Source of the DNA: Synechococcus sp. WH 8016
Lineage (GTDB): Bacteria > Cyanobacteriota > Cyanobacteriia > PCC-6307 > Cyanobiaceae
Length of the DNA: 64,000 bases
Reading direction: 5' to 3'
Assembly (NCBI RefSeq): GCF_000230675.1
Contig: NZ_AGIK01000001.1
Span: 1-64,000, forward strand
A model generated the notes under the pieces. The model did not search any database, was not told the origin of the DNA, and saw nothing but the letters and a program-made list of their open reading frames with translations. The translations under genes and the position numbers were made by a program. Positions 1 to 8,869 of the stretch are shown one piece after another (position 1 is the first letter of the stretch; the number at the start of each line of letters is the position of its first letter).

Positions 1-3000
1 CAACCCAAGCAGGTGCAGTTGCTGGTGGGGCTGCTTCTACCAGTAACGGTGTCACCGTTACCTCTAAATACGACGCCGGAACTCAAACAACGAGTTATGG
101 CGTTGAGGTTGCAGCGGGTAATGGTCTGACAATTAATAATGGTGGTCAACTAGAAGTGAACACTGGTGGCAATAATATTATTGTTAATCCCAACGGTTCG
201 CTAAGTGCTCTCAAGACCACTGTTTCAGCGGTTGATCAAAAAGTCACAGTGACTGCAACCGGTGGTTTTGACGAGGCTAATAATTACACCACAAATTATG
301 AAGTTGGGATAAACATCGCCGACCGTTCATACAACGCTCTCAAATGTACTGGTGAGGGAGACGGTGCTGAATGTTATGGCAACGATGCTGAGGCGACAGG
401 AGCTTCATCAACCGCGATTGGATCAGGTGCGAAATCTACAGCTGTTGGAGCTACGTCATTGGGTAATGCATCCTCTGCATCGTCTACGAATGCAACTGCA
501 ATTGGTCGTAGTGCTGATGCTTCTGGGGATGAGGCAACAGCTGTGGGCTACAAAGCCATTGCCAATGCAGAAGAAAGTTCTGCCTTTGGTACGGGATCCA
601 TCGCTTCTGGCAAAGAGTCAACAGCGGTTGGCTACGAAGCGATTGCATCTGCAGAAGATAGTTCTGCTTTTGGTAAGGACGCGAAGGCTTCTGGTAGGGA
701 GTCAACCGCTTTTGGCTATAAATCTGATTCTGGTCAACTGCGCTCTACTGCGATTGGAGCTGAATCCAAAACGACCCGAGCGAATCAGCTCATGCTTGGT
801 TCTGCTTCTACTCAAGTTACGCTTGCCAATCTTTTTGGCACTGGTAGTGCCATTGTCACTGCCAATGGCGATGGAACACTTTCTAGAAAAGAGGTTGGAG
901 ATAACACCCTTGAATCTCTTACCTGCGAAGGCAATGGAGACAACGCTGTTTGTTATGGTCCGGCTGCAAATGCAACGGGAATGAATACCACAGCATTGGG
1001 TGCGTATTCCACTGCAGCGGGAGCAACGAATGATCTTGATTTAGGTGCAACGTCTGTTGGTGCTGGTGCTTTTACTAACACATTTAATGCCGTTGCTTTA
1101 GGACGCAATGCGCGCGCAACTGCTGCTTCTGCATCAGCCTTTGGTGCTTTCTCAGATGCATCTGGTGTGCAATCGATTTCCATTGGTCGTGGCAGTTCTG
1201 CAACTCAAACCAAAGCACTAGCGATTGGTGATAGTGCAATAGCCTCCGGTGTCTCGTCGATTGCGATTGGTGATTCCAGTATCGCCAATGCAGAAAATGC
1301 TCTTGCCCTTGGTGTGGGTTCAAATGCATCCTATGCCGATTCCACGGCTATTGGTGCGGGCGCCCAAACCACCGCAGTCGATCGGATCACGATTGGAACA
1401 GGAACTTCAAGCATCCAGACGCCAAGCCTTAAAACTCAGATTCCTAGCCAGGTAGGAGTGATCGTGACCCAACCTGATGGTGTGCTGAAGGTCGCCACCT
1501 TCGCAGAAGCGGACCTACCCAACAGCTATTGCGTGGGCGCTGGCAACGGAGCAACTTGTTATGGCCAATTATCGGATGCAACAGGCTCTGGCACCACCGC
1601 CATTGGTGCTGGCAGTCAGGCCAATAGCGGTGCAGGATCAGATCAAGTTGTTGCAGCAACTGCCTTAGGTACTTTTGCTAAAGCCACTGGAGCAGGATCC
1701 ACGTCTCTTGGTGTTCTGGCCAATGCATCGGGTGTAGGTTCTATTTCCTCCGGCATGAATTCATCAGCTACAGGTCGTGGTGCTGTGGCCTATGGCTTTG
1801 GAGCGAATGCCACATCAGAAAACACCATGGCCATTGGCGGTTTCTCTACCGCCAATGGCGATCAATCTGTAGCCATTGGATCTGGTGCTTTGGCCAATGG
1901 TCGCCGGGCTTTCGCTTTTGGTTCGGGAGCGCAGGCGCTTGGATTTAATACCGATCCGATTGCAGGTGGAACGAATTCGTTGTCTGATGGCACTTCCACA
2001 TCGGCCTATGGCGGCGAGTCCAAAGCGATTGGGACGAATGCCACGGCAATTGGTGCTTATTCAACGGCGAATGGCGTCAATGCCATAGCGATTGGATCGG
2101 ATTCCGTCGCCAAAGGAAATCAAGTAATAGCTGTTGGTGCTGGATCATCAGCAGTGTTTGCTGGATCAACAGCTCTTGGTGCTGGTGCAACAACTACAAG
2201 AACCAATCAAGTGGTCATAGGTACCTCAGCGGATGAGGTGACGATTCCTGGATTGAGTGGATCAGGAACGGCGCTGGTGGCAGCAAACGATGATGGAACA
2301 CTCAAGCGTTCATCGGTCTCGATGGGGCAAGTGGAAACAGCAGTGAAAACTACGATTCCAAAACTTGAAAAAGCAGCCCGCGGTTTAGGTCGTGCTGCGG
2401 AGTCAGCCGGTGCTGTTGGCGCTGCGCTGTCTGGATTGCCCGAGGTGTCGCTGCTACCAGATGAACCAGCCCGTTGTGGTTTTGCCGGGGGTGGTTTCGG
2501 CTCGCAGTATTCAGTTGCCGGTGGTTGTGCCCTACGGATCAAGGATCGCTTCCATCTCAATGGAGCGATTGCGTATACGCCATCGGTTGATTACGAGTAT
2601 GGCTCTACGTCATCCTTCGCAGGTCGTATCGGCTTCTCCTTCCCGTTGGGCAAGATTGATCGCTCCGACAAGGTGGCAAAAGAGAGCCTGTACGGCCAGC
2701 AAATTGCAGCCTTGCAATCTGAGGTGAAGGAACTGCGCAGTGCAGAGCCCAGCTCTGACTCCAGTGCAGGGATCTCCGTTTCTGACCCTCAAGTGTCTGC
2801 TTACCTCGGTGAAGTGTCTGGAGACATCAGCCGTTTGGAGGGTGAAGTGCAGTCTCGCGATCAACAAATTGACTCTCTCACAAGGAGATTGGAGGAGTTG
2901 ATGGAAAACCAGCGCACGAATGCTGGGTCGGATGCAGCTGCATCCGAGGCAACTCAGAATCTGATCGAGATTCTTAAAGCTCAGATCGAGGAACTCACGG

Positions 3001-3140
3001 CCCGTGATTCTTCGAATCGAGATGAGATTGAAAATCTCAAGTCTCAATTAGAAGCTCGTGATCAAAAGGTCAATAAGTTGCAGCGACAATTCAATGCCAT
3101 CATGCAGAAGCTTGGCTTGCAGAGCTCTGACAAGCAATAG
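1..3140 (+). CDS. Trimeric autotransporter-like adhesin (YadA/Hep_Hag head, YadA anchor, C-terminal coiled coil), 5' partial
   Basis: The frame is open to the left edge (first full codon at 3), so the N-terminus is missing. The protein is built from degenerate 14-16 residue head repeats of the STAIG/AxG type seen in YadA and Hia-like trimeric adhesins. These fall into three large modules beginning near 340, 920 and 1525. Each starts with a cysteine pair of form C-x(7-8)-CYG and ends with a VTxxNGDGTL-like strand segment. A YadA-type membrane anchor follows (about 2377-2655: small-residue helix GRAAESAG, then four amphipathic strands ending IGFSFPLG). About 155 more residues of heptad coiled coil come after it, which is unusual because the anchor normally ends the protein. 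It probably forms a trimer in the outer membrane and binds surfaces or particles. The small secreted protein and chitinase downstream fit a particle-attachment role. The family is clear; the ligand is unknown. Confidence 0.85.
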   Translation, partial: TQAGAVAGGAASTSNGVTVTSKYDAGTQTTSYGVEVAAGNGLTINNGGQLEVNTGGNNIIVNPNGSLSALKTTVSAVDQKVTVTATGGFDEANNYTTNYEVGINIADRSYNALKCTGEGDGAECYGNDAEATGASSTAIGSGAKSTAVGATSLGNASSASSTNATAIGRSADASGDEATAVGYKAIANAEESSAFGTGSIASGKESTAVGYEAIASAEDSSAFGKDAKASGRESTAFGYKSDSGQLRSTAIGAESKTTRANQLMLGSASTQVTLANLFGTGSAIVTANGDGTLSRKEVGDNTLESLTCEGNGDNAVCYGPAANATGMNTTALGAYSTAAGATNDLDLGATSVGAGAFTNTFNAVALGRNARATAASASAFGAFSDASGVQSISIGRGSSATQTKALAIGDSAIASGVSSIAIGDSSIANAENALALGVGSNASYADSTAIGAGAQTTAVDRITIGTGTSSIQTPSLKTQIPSQVGVIVTQPDGVLKVATFAEADLPNSYCVGAGNGATCYGQLSDATGSGTTAIGAGSQANSGAGSDQVVAATALGTFAKATGAGSTSLGVLANASGVGSISSGMNSSATGRGAVAYGFGANATSENTMAIGGFSTANGDQSVAIGSGALANGRRAFAFGSGAQALGFNTDPIAGGTNSLSDGTSTSAYGGESKAIGTNATAIGAYSTANGVNAIAIGSDSVAKGNQVIAVGAGSSAVFAGSTALGAGATTTRTNQVVIGTSADEVTIPGLSGSGTALVAANDDGTLKRSSVSMGQVETAVKTTIPKLEKAARGLGRAAESAGAVGAALSGLPEVSLLPDEPARCGFAGGGFGSQYSVAGGCALRIKDRFHLNGAIAYTPSVDYEYGSTSSFAGRIGFSFPLGKIDRSDKVAKESLYGQQIAALQSEVKELRSAEPSSDSSAGISVSDPQVSAYLGEVSGDISRLEGEVQSRDQQIDSLTRRLEELMENQRTNAGSDAAASEATQNLIEILKAQIEELTARDSSNRDEIENLKSQLEARDQKVNKLQRQFNAIMQKLGLQSSDKQ

Positions 3141-3235
3141 ACGTCAGTTCTATGGTGTCTTGCCAGTGTTAGAACCTCGATGGTTGTTTGATGGCCAATG
3201 TTTTCGGTTAAATTTGTTCTATTCGTTTTTTGTTG

Positions 3236-3568
3236 ATGCGTTCTTCGTTTCTTTTCGTTGCTGCTCTTGGTTTGGCCTTGATTCCCCAAGTCGGATGGGC
3301 GCAATCTGCCCAGAAGCAACCAACGGACGCTCAGCTGTCTCGGAGTTTTCGCGACTCCTTCTTGAAGGGTTGTAAGTCAGGCAAAACTCCCAACGTCTCC
3401 AACCAAAATGCCTACTGCACCTGTATGGCTAATGGTTATCAAGCTCGGTATGACGGAAAAACGCTCACAGCCATCTCTCAAGTGGCGGGTTCGATCGGTC
3501 AAAATGGCCCTGCATTGGTCAATCTGATGATGCAGCCTGAAGGCAAGCGCTGTGTCGCCGGTTCGTAG
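3236..3568 (+). CDS. Small secreted cysteine-containing protein
   Basis: A 110-residue protein with a clear Sec signal peptide (MRSS, hydrophobic core, cut after VGWA-Q). The ATG at 3236 is preferred over the TTG two codons earlier. The mature part has four cysteines: one near residue 45, a CTC pair about 16 residues later, and one near the C-terminus, enough for two disulfides. No family is recognised. The spacing resembles the 81-residue secreted protein encoded at 19018-19263 (also C, CxC, C), so the two may be distant relatives. It lies 95 bases after the adhesin stop and before the chitinase, on the same strand. Confidence 0.75.
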   Translation: MRSSFLFVAALGLALIPQVGWAQSAQKQPTDAQLSRSFRDSFLKGCKSGKTPNVSNQNAYCTCMANGYQARYDGKTLTAISQVAGSIGQNGPALVNLMMQPEGKRCVAGS

Positions 3569-3956
3569 GCGCTTCAATCGCAGCGTTGACTGCTTTTCCA
3601 GGCTTGGCTCGTCAGCAATGGCGAGCTTTTTGATTGTTTGGTGTCTTTCTCAGATGCAGTTGGTCATAGTCGCTATGCGGTTGGGTCATGGTTAGGGGGT
3701 TTGGATCTGTAAACGTGGTTTTGGAGTTCAAAAGCTGCGTTTCTGAATTGCTTTTCCTTCTTTGCTTGAAGGAAGATTCATTGATTCTCGGTTTCCTAGA
3801 GGGAAACTGATTCTTTGTTGTCTGCTTTTATTTTGAGGCTGCATTGATGCCGGCTTTGTCTTGAGCTGGTGATTGTTTTGCTTCCTTAAATATTGGTTCT
3901 GGCATGATTCGAAATCTGCATTTCATGGCTCTTCTCTTTCTGTTCTTGAGGTCTGA
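3569..3956 (+). other. Intergenic region, no gene seen
   Basis: 388 bases between the small secreted protein and the chitinase. It holds a terminator-like hairpin at 3607-3631 and T-rich sequence. A GAGG sequence at about 3946-3949 is a good ribosome-binding site for the chitinase ATG at 3957. No ORF with coding character was found on either strand. Confidence 0.5.
3607..3631 (+). terminator. Putative Rho-independent terminator
   Basis: A GCTCG/CGAGC stem with a 10-base loop is followed directly by five T residues. It lies 40 bases after the stop of the small secreted protein. The stem is only 5 bp, so the call is moderate. Confidence 0.45.
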
Positions 3957-6900
3957 ATGATGACTGATTCCTTTATTGGTGGCGTGACCTATCAAGCCAA
4001 CCCTGCAGGATCTGATATCACCGATTTCAATCCAACAAAAGATCGTTTGGATTTTGGAGAGATATCTGTTCATGGCTTAATTCTTGGTGCCTTACCTGAT
4101 GGCACGGCGGGGATTGTGAATCCCTGGGGAGATCAGGTGCAAGCCCTTCAGGGGTTGAGTTGGAACGATCTCAGCCTGGATAACCTTGGTGTTGTTGGCA
4201 ATGAACATCTTCGTCAAGACATTGGCGCGGTGCTGTCTTGGGAGCAAGGCATCGGTTCCCGTGAACCGGGGACTGTGTACGTGCGCTCCCATCAATTTGG
4301 TGTTCAAGAGGTGATTAATGGCTTTGATCCTCAAACCCAAAAGCTGAACTTTCTCTACACCGGTACACGCGAACGACTCTCTGTGGTCGATACGGATCAG
4401 GGGCTATTGATTCAGTTTGAGCCCACGAATCAAAGTGTTCTGTTAACAGGCGTTCAGCGCAGTGATTTGATCGGCGCCAATCTCGAGTTTCATCACGATC
4501 AGGTGATGGAGGACAACCTCGAGGTTCCCTTTGGCTTCACGGCCGAAGAGGTGTCCCTAGTGAGCCGGGCTGGTCTCCTCACGCCTCAAGCTCCCAGTGG
4601 TGCCTCCACCGATGGCGAGCAGGTGCGGGCTGGGCTGATGGTGAATCCTGACTCCACCGTGATAGCGATGGACGCGTCTCAGTCCATGACTGACCACTCC
4701 ATGCACAACCATCCGATGCCATCGAGCTCGGGCGAACTGCAGGCTTCGGTTGCTGGCAATCTCTATTCCGGGGGGATGGGTGGAACCCTCACGCTCTCGA
4801 ACGCATCGAATGTTGCACTCAAGGATTGGTCGTTCAGTTTTTTGACCAATCAACCCGATTTTGAGAGTTGGTCGGCTGAATCCTCAGTGAACGATCTCGG
4901 TGGTGGTGTCTATCAGGTGTTGATTACGCCTCCCGCCTGGGGCCTTGAGATTCCAGCTGGTGGGTCTGTTGATCTGTCTTTCAACGCCGGAAGCATTGGC
5001 CTGGCGGATTCGGGTGCACTCACCAATGCAATGTTTTTTGTTGCTGCGTCTGGGGCCGATGTTGTGGCTCCAGAACAAGCAGCGTCCATTGCTGAGCCAC
5101 TGCCCATTGCTGAGCCACTGCCCATTGCTGAGCAACTGCCCATTGTTGAAGGATCGCCAGTCGTTGAGCCATCGCCAGTTTCTGAGCCATCGCCGCTGAT
5201 GGCAGATTCGCAGGGACTCTCTGTATCGGCCACGATCACCGGTGGTTGGTCTGGCGTCTTTGCTGGCGAGATCACCGTGACCAATCTGGGCAATGGTTCT
5301 GCCGGCACCGACTGGAGTGTTGCCCTTGTCATGGATGCACCGCTGACATCGGTCAGCAACTTTGATGTGCAGTCTGAGCTGCGCAGTGATGGACGCTACG
5401 ACGTCTTGCTCTCTCCTAAATCATGGGCTGCTCCCTTAGATCCAGGCGATTCACAGTCGTCTTATTACCAAGCGGCTGGTGAGGCCACAAACCCTGCTGA
5501 GGTGTTTGATTTTGTTGATGTTGATGTTGATGTTGATGTTGCAGATCCTGCAGAGACTGCAGATGTTTCAGATGGCTCAACTGTGTCGTCGGAGCAGATC
5601 GATTCAGCGCTGGATGTAGTGATGGATTCAGTGATGGAACCCACTGCCTTCAACGAGTCTGTGGATTCGTTGGATCTGCAAGCTCCGAATGGGGGTGGTG
5701 ACAAGCGCATCGTCACCTATTTCGAGGAGTGGGGTGTGTATGAGCGCGATATCAATCTGTCCGATGTGAATGGGCAAGCGATGACCCATCTCAATTACAG
5801 CTTTTTTGATGTGAAGGCGGATGGCTCTGTTCAGCTGTTTGATTCCTATGCAGCGCAAGAGAAGCGGTTTGAGGCAGCGGATCAAGTGAGCCGTACGTTT
5901 AGCCAAGCGGAGTATGCAGCGGTTGATCCTGCTCTGATCGCTGCTTACAACTCCGATCGCTACACGATCAGTGAATCGGCTGATTCGGTCACGGTCACCA
6001 GTGTTCCCGTTGGTTGGAATGATGCGGGTCCCCAGGATGCAGGCAATTTCGAGCAGCTTCGTCGTTTCAAGGAGCTCAACCCCAATGTTGAGCTTGGGTT
6101 TGCCTTAGGTGGATGGACGCTCTCCGATGAGTTCAGCACAGCGTTTGCAACCCAAAGCGGTCGCGATCGCTTCACCAGTGATGTGGTGGATATTTTTAGG
6201 AACAACGATTTCTTCAGTGTTGTTGATTTTGATTGGGAATACCCCGGTGGTGGTGGGGATCCCGGTAATGCATCGAGTCCTAACGATGGGGCAAACTTTG
6301 CCTTAGTGCTTGAACAGTTGCGCGCTGAGCTTGATGCGCTTGAATCGGAGACAGGTGAAAACTATGAGGTTTCTATTGCTACAGCTGGTGGCTCAGAAAA
6401 GCTTGCCAATCTCAATCTTGCTGGTATCGATCCTTACGTTGATTTTTATAATGTGATGACCTACGACTTCCACGGTGGTTGGGAGAATCAAACGGGGCAT
6501 CAGGCAGCGATGACGGGTGATGCCAACAATTACGACGTCACAACGGCTGTGTCTGTTTTCGAAGATGCTGGCGTGGAGCTCAGCAAGGTGGTTTTGGGGG
6601 CTCCGGCCTATACCCGGGCTTGGGGTGGGGTCGAGGATGGCGGCAGCTTTGGTTATCAACAGTCAGGGATGGGTGCAGAGGCTGAAGGATCGCTTGAAGC
6701 CGGGGTTTATGACTACAAAGACATCGTGACGGATGTGATCACGGGGCAGACAGATCTCTACTGGGATGACAACAGCAAAGCGGCCTTTGCCTATAACGGT
6801 GATGAATGGAGTTCCATTGAAACCACCGCCACAATCGCTGGAAAAGCGGCTTACGTTCATGCGAAAGATCTGGGTGGAATGATGTTCTGGGCCCTGAGCA

Positions 6901-7058
6901 ATGATGCTGAAGGTGATCTCAGTTTGGTGGAGGCTGCTGATGACATTCTGCGTCAGGGTGCCTCCTATGCAGATGCGGTTGATAAGGCTCCAGAGTTTGA
7001 TTATGTTTTGGGCGGAAATGGTGAATTTAGTATCAGTGATTTTACGGCATTAGCTTGA
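3957..7058 (+). CDS. Multidomain chitinase: N-terminal cyanobacterial domain, two CBM2-like domains, GH18
   Basis: 1033 residues, predicted to hydrolyse chitin beta-1,4 bonds outside the cell. Residues 1-185 form an acidic domain without a signal peptide. Two CBM2-like beta-sandwich domains lie at about 261-366 and 419-511, rich in W and in the GxGxxGTxxxxN style of carbohydrate binders. Linkers are Pro/Glu-rich (AEPLPI repeats) and a DV repeat. GH18 occupies about 581-1000: strand LGFALGGWTLS near 712, the catalytic core VVDFDWEYP near 755 (DxDxE kept, but the first Asp of DxxDxDxE is Ser), MTYDFHGGWE near 835, and FWALSNDAEG near 980. A short acidic tail follows. Lack of a Sec signal suggests a type I-like or other non-classical route (inference). 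Chitin use by some marine picocyanobacteria is established. RBS GAGG precedes the start. Confidence 0.9.
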   Translation: MMTDSFIGGVTYQANPAGSDITDFNPTKDRLDFGEISVHGLILGALPDGTAGIVNPWGDQVQALQGLSWNDLSLDNLGVVGNEHLRQDIGAVLSWEQGIGSREPGTVYVRSHQFGVQEVINGFDPQTQKLNFLYTGTRERLSVVDTDQGLLIQFEPTNQSVLLTGVQRSDLIGANLEFHHDQVMEDNLEVPFGFTAEEVSLVSRAGLLTPQAPSGASTDGEQVRAGLMVNPDSTVIAMDASQSMTDHSMHNHPMPSSSGELQASVAGNLYSGGMGGTLTLSNASNVALKDWSFSFLTNQPDFESWSAESSVNDLGGGVYQVLITPPAWGLEIPAGGSVDLSFNAGSIGLADSGALTNAMFFVAASGADVVAPEQAASIAEPLPIAEPLPIAEQLPIVEGSPVVEPSPVSEPSPLMADSQGLSVSATITGGWSGVFAGEITVTNLGNGSAGTDWSVALVMDAPLTSVSNFDVQSELRSDGRYDVLLSPKSWAAPLDPGDSQSSYYQAAGEATNPAEVFDFVDVDVDVDVADPAETADVSDGSTVSSEQIDSALDVVMDSVMEPTAFNESVDSLDLQAPNGGGDKRIVTYFEEWGVYERDINLSDVNGQAMTHLNYSFFDVKADGSVQLFDSYAAQEKRFEAADQVSRTFSQAEYAAVDPALIAAYNSDRYTISESADSVTVTSVPVGWNDAGPQDAGNFEQLRRFKELNPNVELGFALGGWTLSDEFSTAFATQSGRDRFTSDVVDIFRNNDFFSVVDFDWEYPGGGGDPGNASSPNDGANFALVLEQLRAELDALESETGENYEVSIATAGGSEKLANLNLAGIDPYVDFYNVMTYDFHGGWENQTGHQAAMTGDANNYDVTTAVSVFEDAGVELSKVVLGAPAYTRAWGGVEDGGSFGYQQSGMGAEAEGSLEAGVYDYKDIVTDVITGQTDLYWDDNSKAAFAYNGDEWSSIETTATIAGKAAYVHAKDLGGMMFWALSNDAEGDLSLVEAADDILRQGASYADAVDKAPEFDYVLGGNGEFSISDFTALA
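5088..5141 (+). repeat. Three 18-bp tandem repeats in the chitinase linker
   Basis: Three consecutive copies of an 18-base unit (first two identical, third with one change) encode the hexapeptide IAEPLP. They sit in the linker between the two CBM2-like domains. Such in-frame repeats can change copy number by slippage and so alter linker length. Confidence 0.9.
5514..5540 (+). repeat. GTTGAT hexamer repeat in the chitinase linker
   Basis: Four and a half perfect GTTGAT units encode a Val-Asp repeat in the linker ahead of the GH18 domain. Changes in copy number would keep the frame. Confidence 0.9.
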
Positions 7059-7119
7059 TCCAAGAGCTGTTGAGTGCTCTGGCAATTTTAAGTTCTAGTG
7101 CCCTTGGTTGAGCGGCATC

Positions 7120-7146
7120 ATCCTCTCCTGAATGGGGAGGATTTTG
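7120..7146 (+). terminator. Putative Rho-independent terminator of the chitinase gene
   Basis: A 9-bp stem ATCCTCTCC/GGGGAGGAT (one G-U pair) with a 5-base loop is followed by TTTTG. It lies 62 bases after the chitinase stop codon. Confidence 0.65.
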
Positions 7147-7274
7147 TTGTTGATGTGATTGCGGCGTCGGCTTTGGTACTCGTCGCAAAATGGTTCCGTT
7201 TTTAGCTCACGCCTGAGAGTCCCGCACTCCAGGCATGGAGCGCCGATGATGGCCACACGAATTGGCTTGTTCAG

Positions 7275-7772
7275 ATGGGTGTGCTGCGTCGGCTTTTGGT
7301 TTCCTTGCTCGCTGCGGTGCTCCTGCTTCTTGTCACGCCCAATGCAGCCCTAGCCCAGGTTCACCAACACAACGATGAGGCGGGTGCACCGATGCTGCGC
7401 AGTCTCGAAAGCCTGCGAGACCTTGATTACGACAGCTGGCAAGCCGTGGCCTATCGCACCGGTGAGCCCGGTAACCCAGTGATCCTGAGAATTGTGGGTT
7501 ACCCCGGAAAAGTTCGGCTTGAGCATCCGGTATCGCTGCATGTTCAAGCCGGAGTGAAGGAATGGGACTTGGATGACATCACTCTCGACAATCCCGCGCT
7601 CGCCAGCGACGGCCGCGAAGCAGCCGCTGAATTCGCCCTCGATCCGCTGCTCAGCAATTTGAGCAACAACCGTCCTCTGCGCCTGTTCCTGCCAGGTGTC
7701 TTTAATGAGTTGCCCGTTCCCCCCTATGTGGTGGGTGAGTGGCGGGATGTGCAAACCCAGCCGTTGAGCTGA
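7275..7772 (+). CDS. DUF3122-like exported protein
   Basis: 165 residues. Residues 1-28 form a signal peptide (RR, Leu-rich core, ALA-Q cut). The mature part resembles the cyanobacterial DUF3122 family: SWQAVAYRTG, an RIVGYPG strand, and conserved LPxPPYVVGEW near the C-terminus. No enzymatic residues are evident and the function is unknown. It is probably periplasmic or lumenal. Its TGA overlaps the ATG of ribD (TGATG), so the two are translationally coupled. Confidence 0.7.
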   Translation: MGVLRRLLVSLLAAVLLLLVTPNAALAQVHQHNDEAGAPMLRSLESLRDLDYDSWQAVAYRTGEPGNPVILRIVGYPGKVRLEHPVSLHVQAGVKEWDLDDITLDNPALASDGREAAAEFALDPLLSNLSNNRPLRLFLPGVFNELPVPPYVVGEWRDVQTQPLS

Positions 7773-8869
7773 TGCAAGCGGGCTGCAAGCACTGGAATGG
7801 TTGGATGCGCCGGGCGCTGCAGTTGGCAGCCCTGGCGGAAGGCCAAACCAGCCCCAACCCCCTCGTGGGTGCAGTGGTTTTGGATGCTCAAGGAGTCCTG
7901 GTGGGTGAGGGCTTTCATGCCAAAGCAGGCCAAGCCCATGCCGAGGTGGGTGCCCTTGCTCAAGCGGGTGCCCGCGCCCAGGGCGGCACGATCATTGTCA
8001 CGCTCGAGCCTTGCTGTCATCAGGGCCGCACGCCCCCCTGTGCGCAGGCGGTGATTGCTGCTGGCATTCAGCGCGTGGTTGTGGCCCTTACAGATCCTGA
8101 TCCACGCGTGGCCGGTGGTGGCATTCAGCGCTTGCGCGATGCTGGATTGGAGGTGATCACTGGGGTGCTGGAGGCGGAAGCGGCCCAGCAAAACCGAGCC
8201 TTTGTGCATCGCGTTCAAACCGGCCGGCCCTGGGCCCTTCTCAAGTGGGCGATGAGTTTGGACGGCCGCACGGCCCTGCCAAATGGCGAAAGCCAGTGGA
8301 TTAGTGCTCCTCCAGCGCGGGGCTGGGTGCATCAGTTGCGCGCTGGTTGCGATGCGGTGATTGTGGGTGCTGGCACGCTGCGCGCTGACAACCCCCTGCT
8401 CACCAGCCGTGGAGGGCGTTCGCCCGAACCCCTGCGCGTGGTGCTGAGCCGCAGTCTTGACCTGCCTGCCCAGGCACAGCTTTGGGATACCAGCCTGGCC
8501 CCAACGCTCCTGGCCCATGGGCCAGGGAGCGCTGATCGCCCCCTGCCAGAGGGGCCGGAACCTCTTGAGCTTTTCGCCAGCGAGCCTTTGGATCTCCTGC
8601 ATGCTTTGGCTGAAAGAGGCTGCAACCGCGTGCTCTGGGAATGCGGCCCGGCCCTGGCAGCAGCAGCTCTACAGCAAGGGTGTGTGCAGGAATTGGCGGT
8701 GGTGATTGCCCCCAAGCTTCTCGGAGGCACCTTGGCCAGGACCTCCCTGGGCGATCTGGGTTTCTCGGCGATGGATCAGGTGATTCCTCTGTCCGCGCTG
8801 AAGGCAGAACGGTTGGGATCTGATCTGTTGCTGCAAGCCATCACGCCTCCCCTGGGCCCGGCTGTTTAA
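7772..8869 (+). CDS. ribD: Bifunctional riboflavin biosynthesis protein RibD (deaminase/reductase)
   Basis: 365 residues in the cytoplasm. It converts 2,5-diamino-6-ribosylamino-pyrimidinone phosphate through deamination and then NADPH-dependent reduction, steps 2 and 3 of riboflavin synthesis. The N-terminal deaminase domain shows PNPLVGAVV, the zinc site HAEVGAL and PCCHQGRTPPC. The C-terminal reductase domain (from about residue 160) shows WALLKWAMSLDGRTA and ADNPLLTSR. The ATG at 7772 is chosen because its A is shared with the upstream stop; the in-frame upstream start at 7739 would lie deep in the preceding gene. The 3' end overlaps the convergent aldo/keto reductase by 4 bases. Confidence 0.95.
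   Translation: MQAGCKHWNGWMRRALQLAALAEGQTSPNPLVGAVVLDAQGVLVGEGFHAKAGQAHAEVGALAQAGARAQGGTIIVTLEPCCHQGRTPPCAQAVIAAGIQRVVVALTDPDPRVAGGGIQRLRDAGLEVITGVLEAEAAQQNRAFVHRVQTGRPWALLKWAMSLDGRTALPNGESQWISAPPARGWVHQLRAGCDAVIVGAGTLRADNPLLTSRGGRSPEPLRVVLSRSLDLPAQAQLWDTSLAPTLLAHGPGSADRPLPEGPEPLELFASEPLDLLHALAERGCNRVLWECGPALAAAALQQGCVQELAVVIAPKLLGGTLARTSLGDLGFSAMDQVIPLSALKAERLGSDLLLQAITPPLGPAV

Noticed and set aside
340-2300. Repeats in the adhesin as a CRISPR array
   Set aside because: The repeats are degenerate, in frame and encode head repeats; no spacer pattern.
7724-8602. 292-codon ORF antisense to ribD
   Set aside because: No start context, no recognisable domain; a shadow of the ribD frame.
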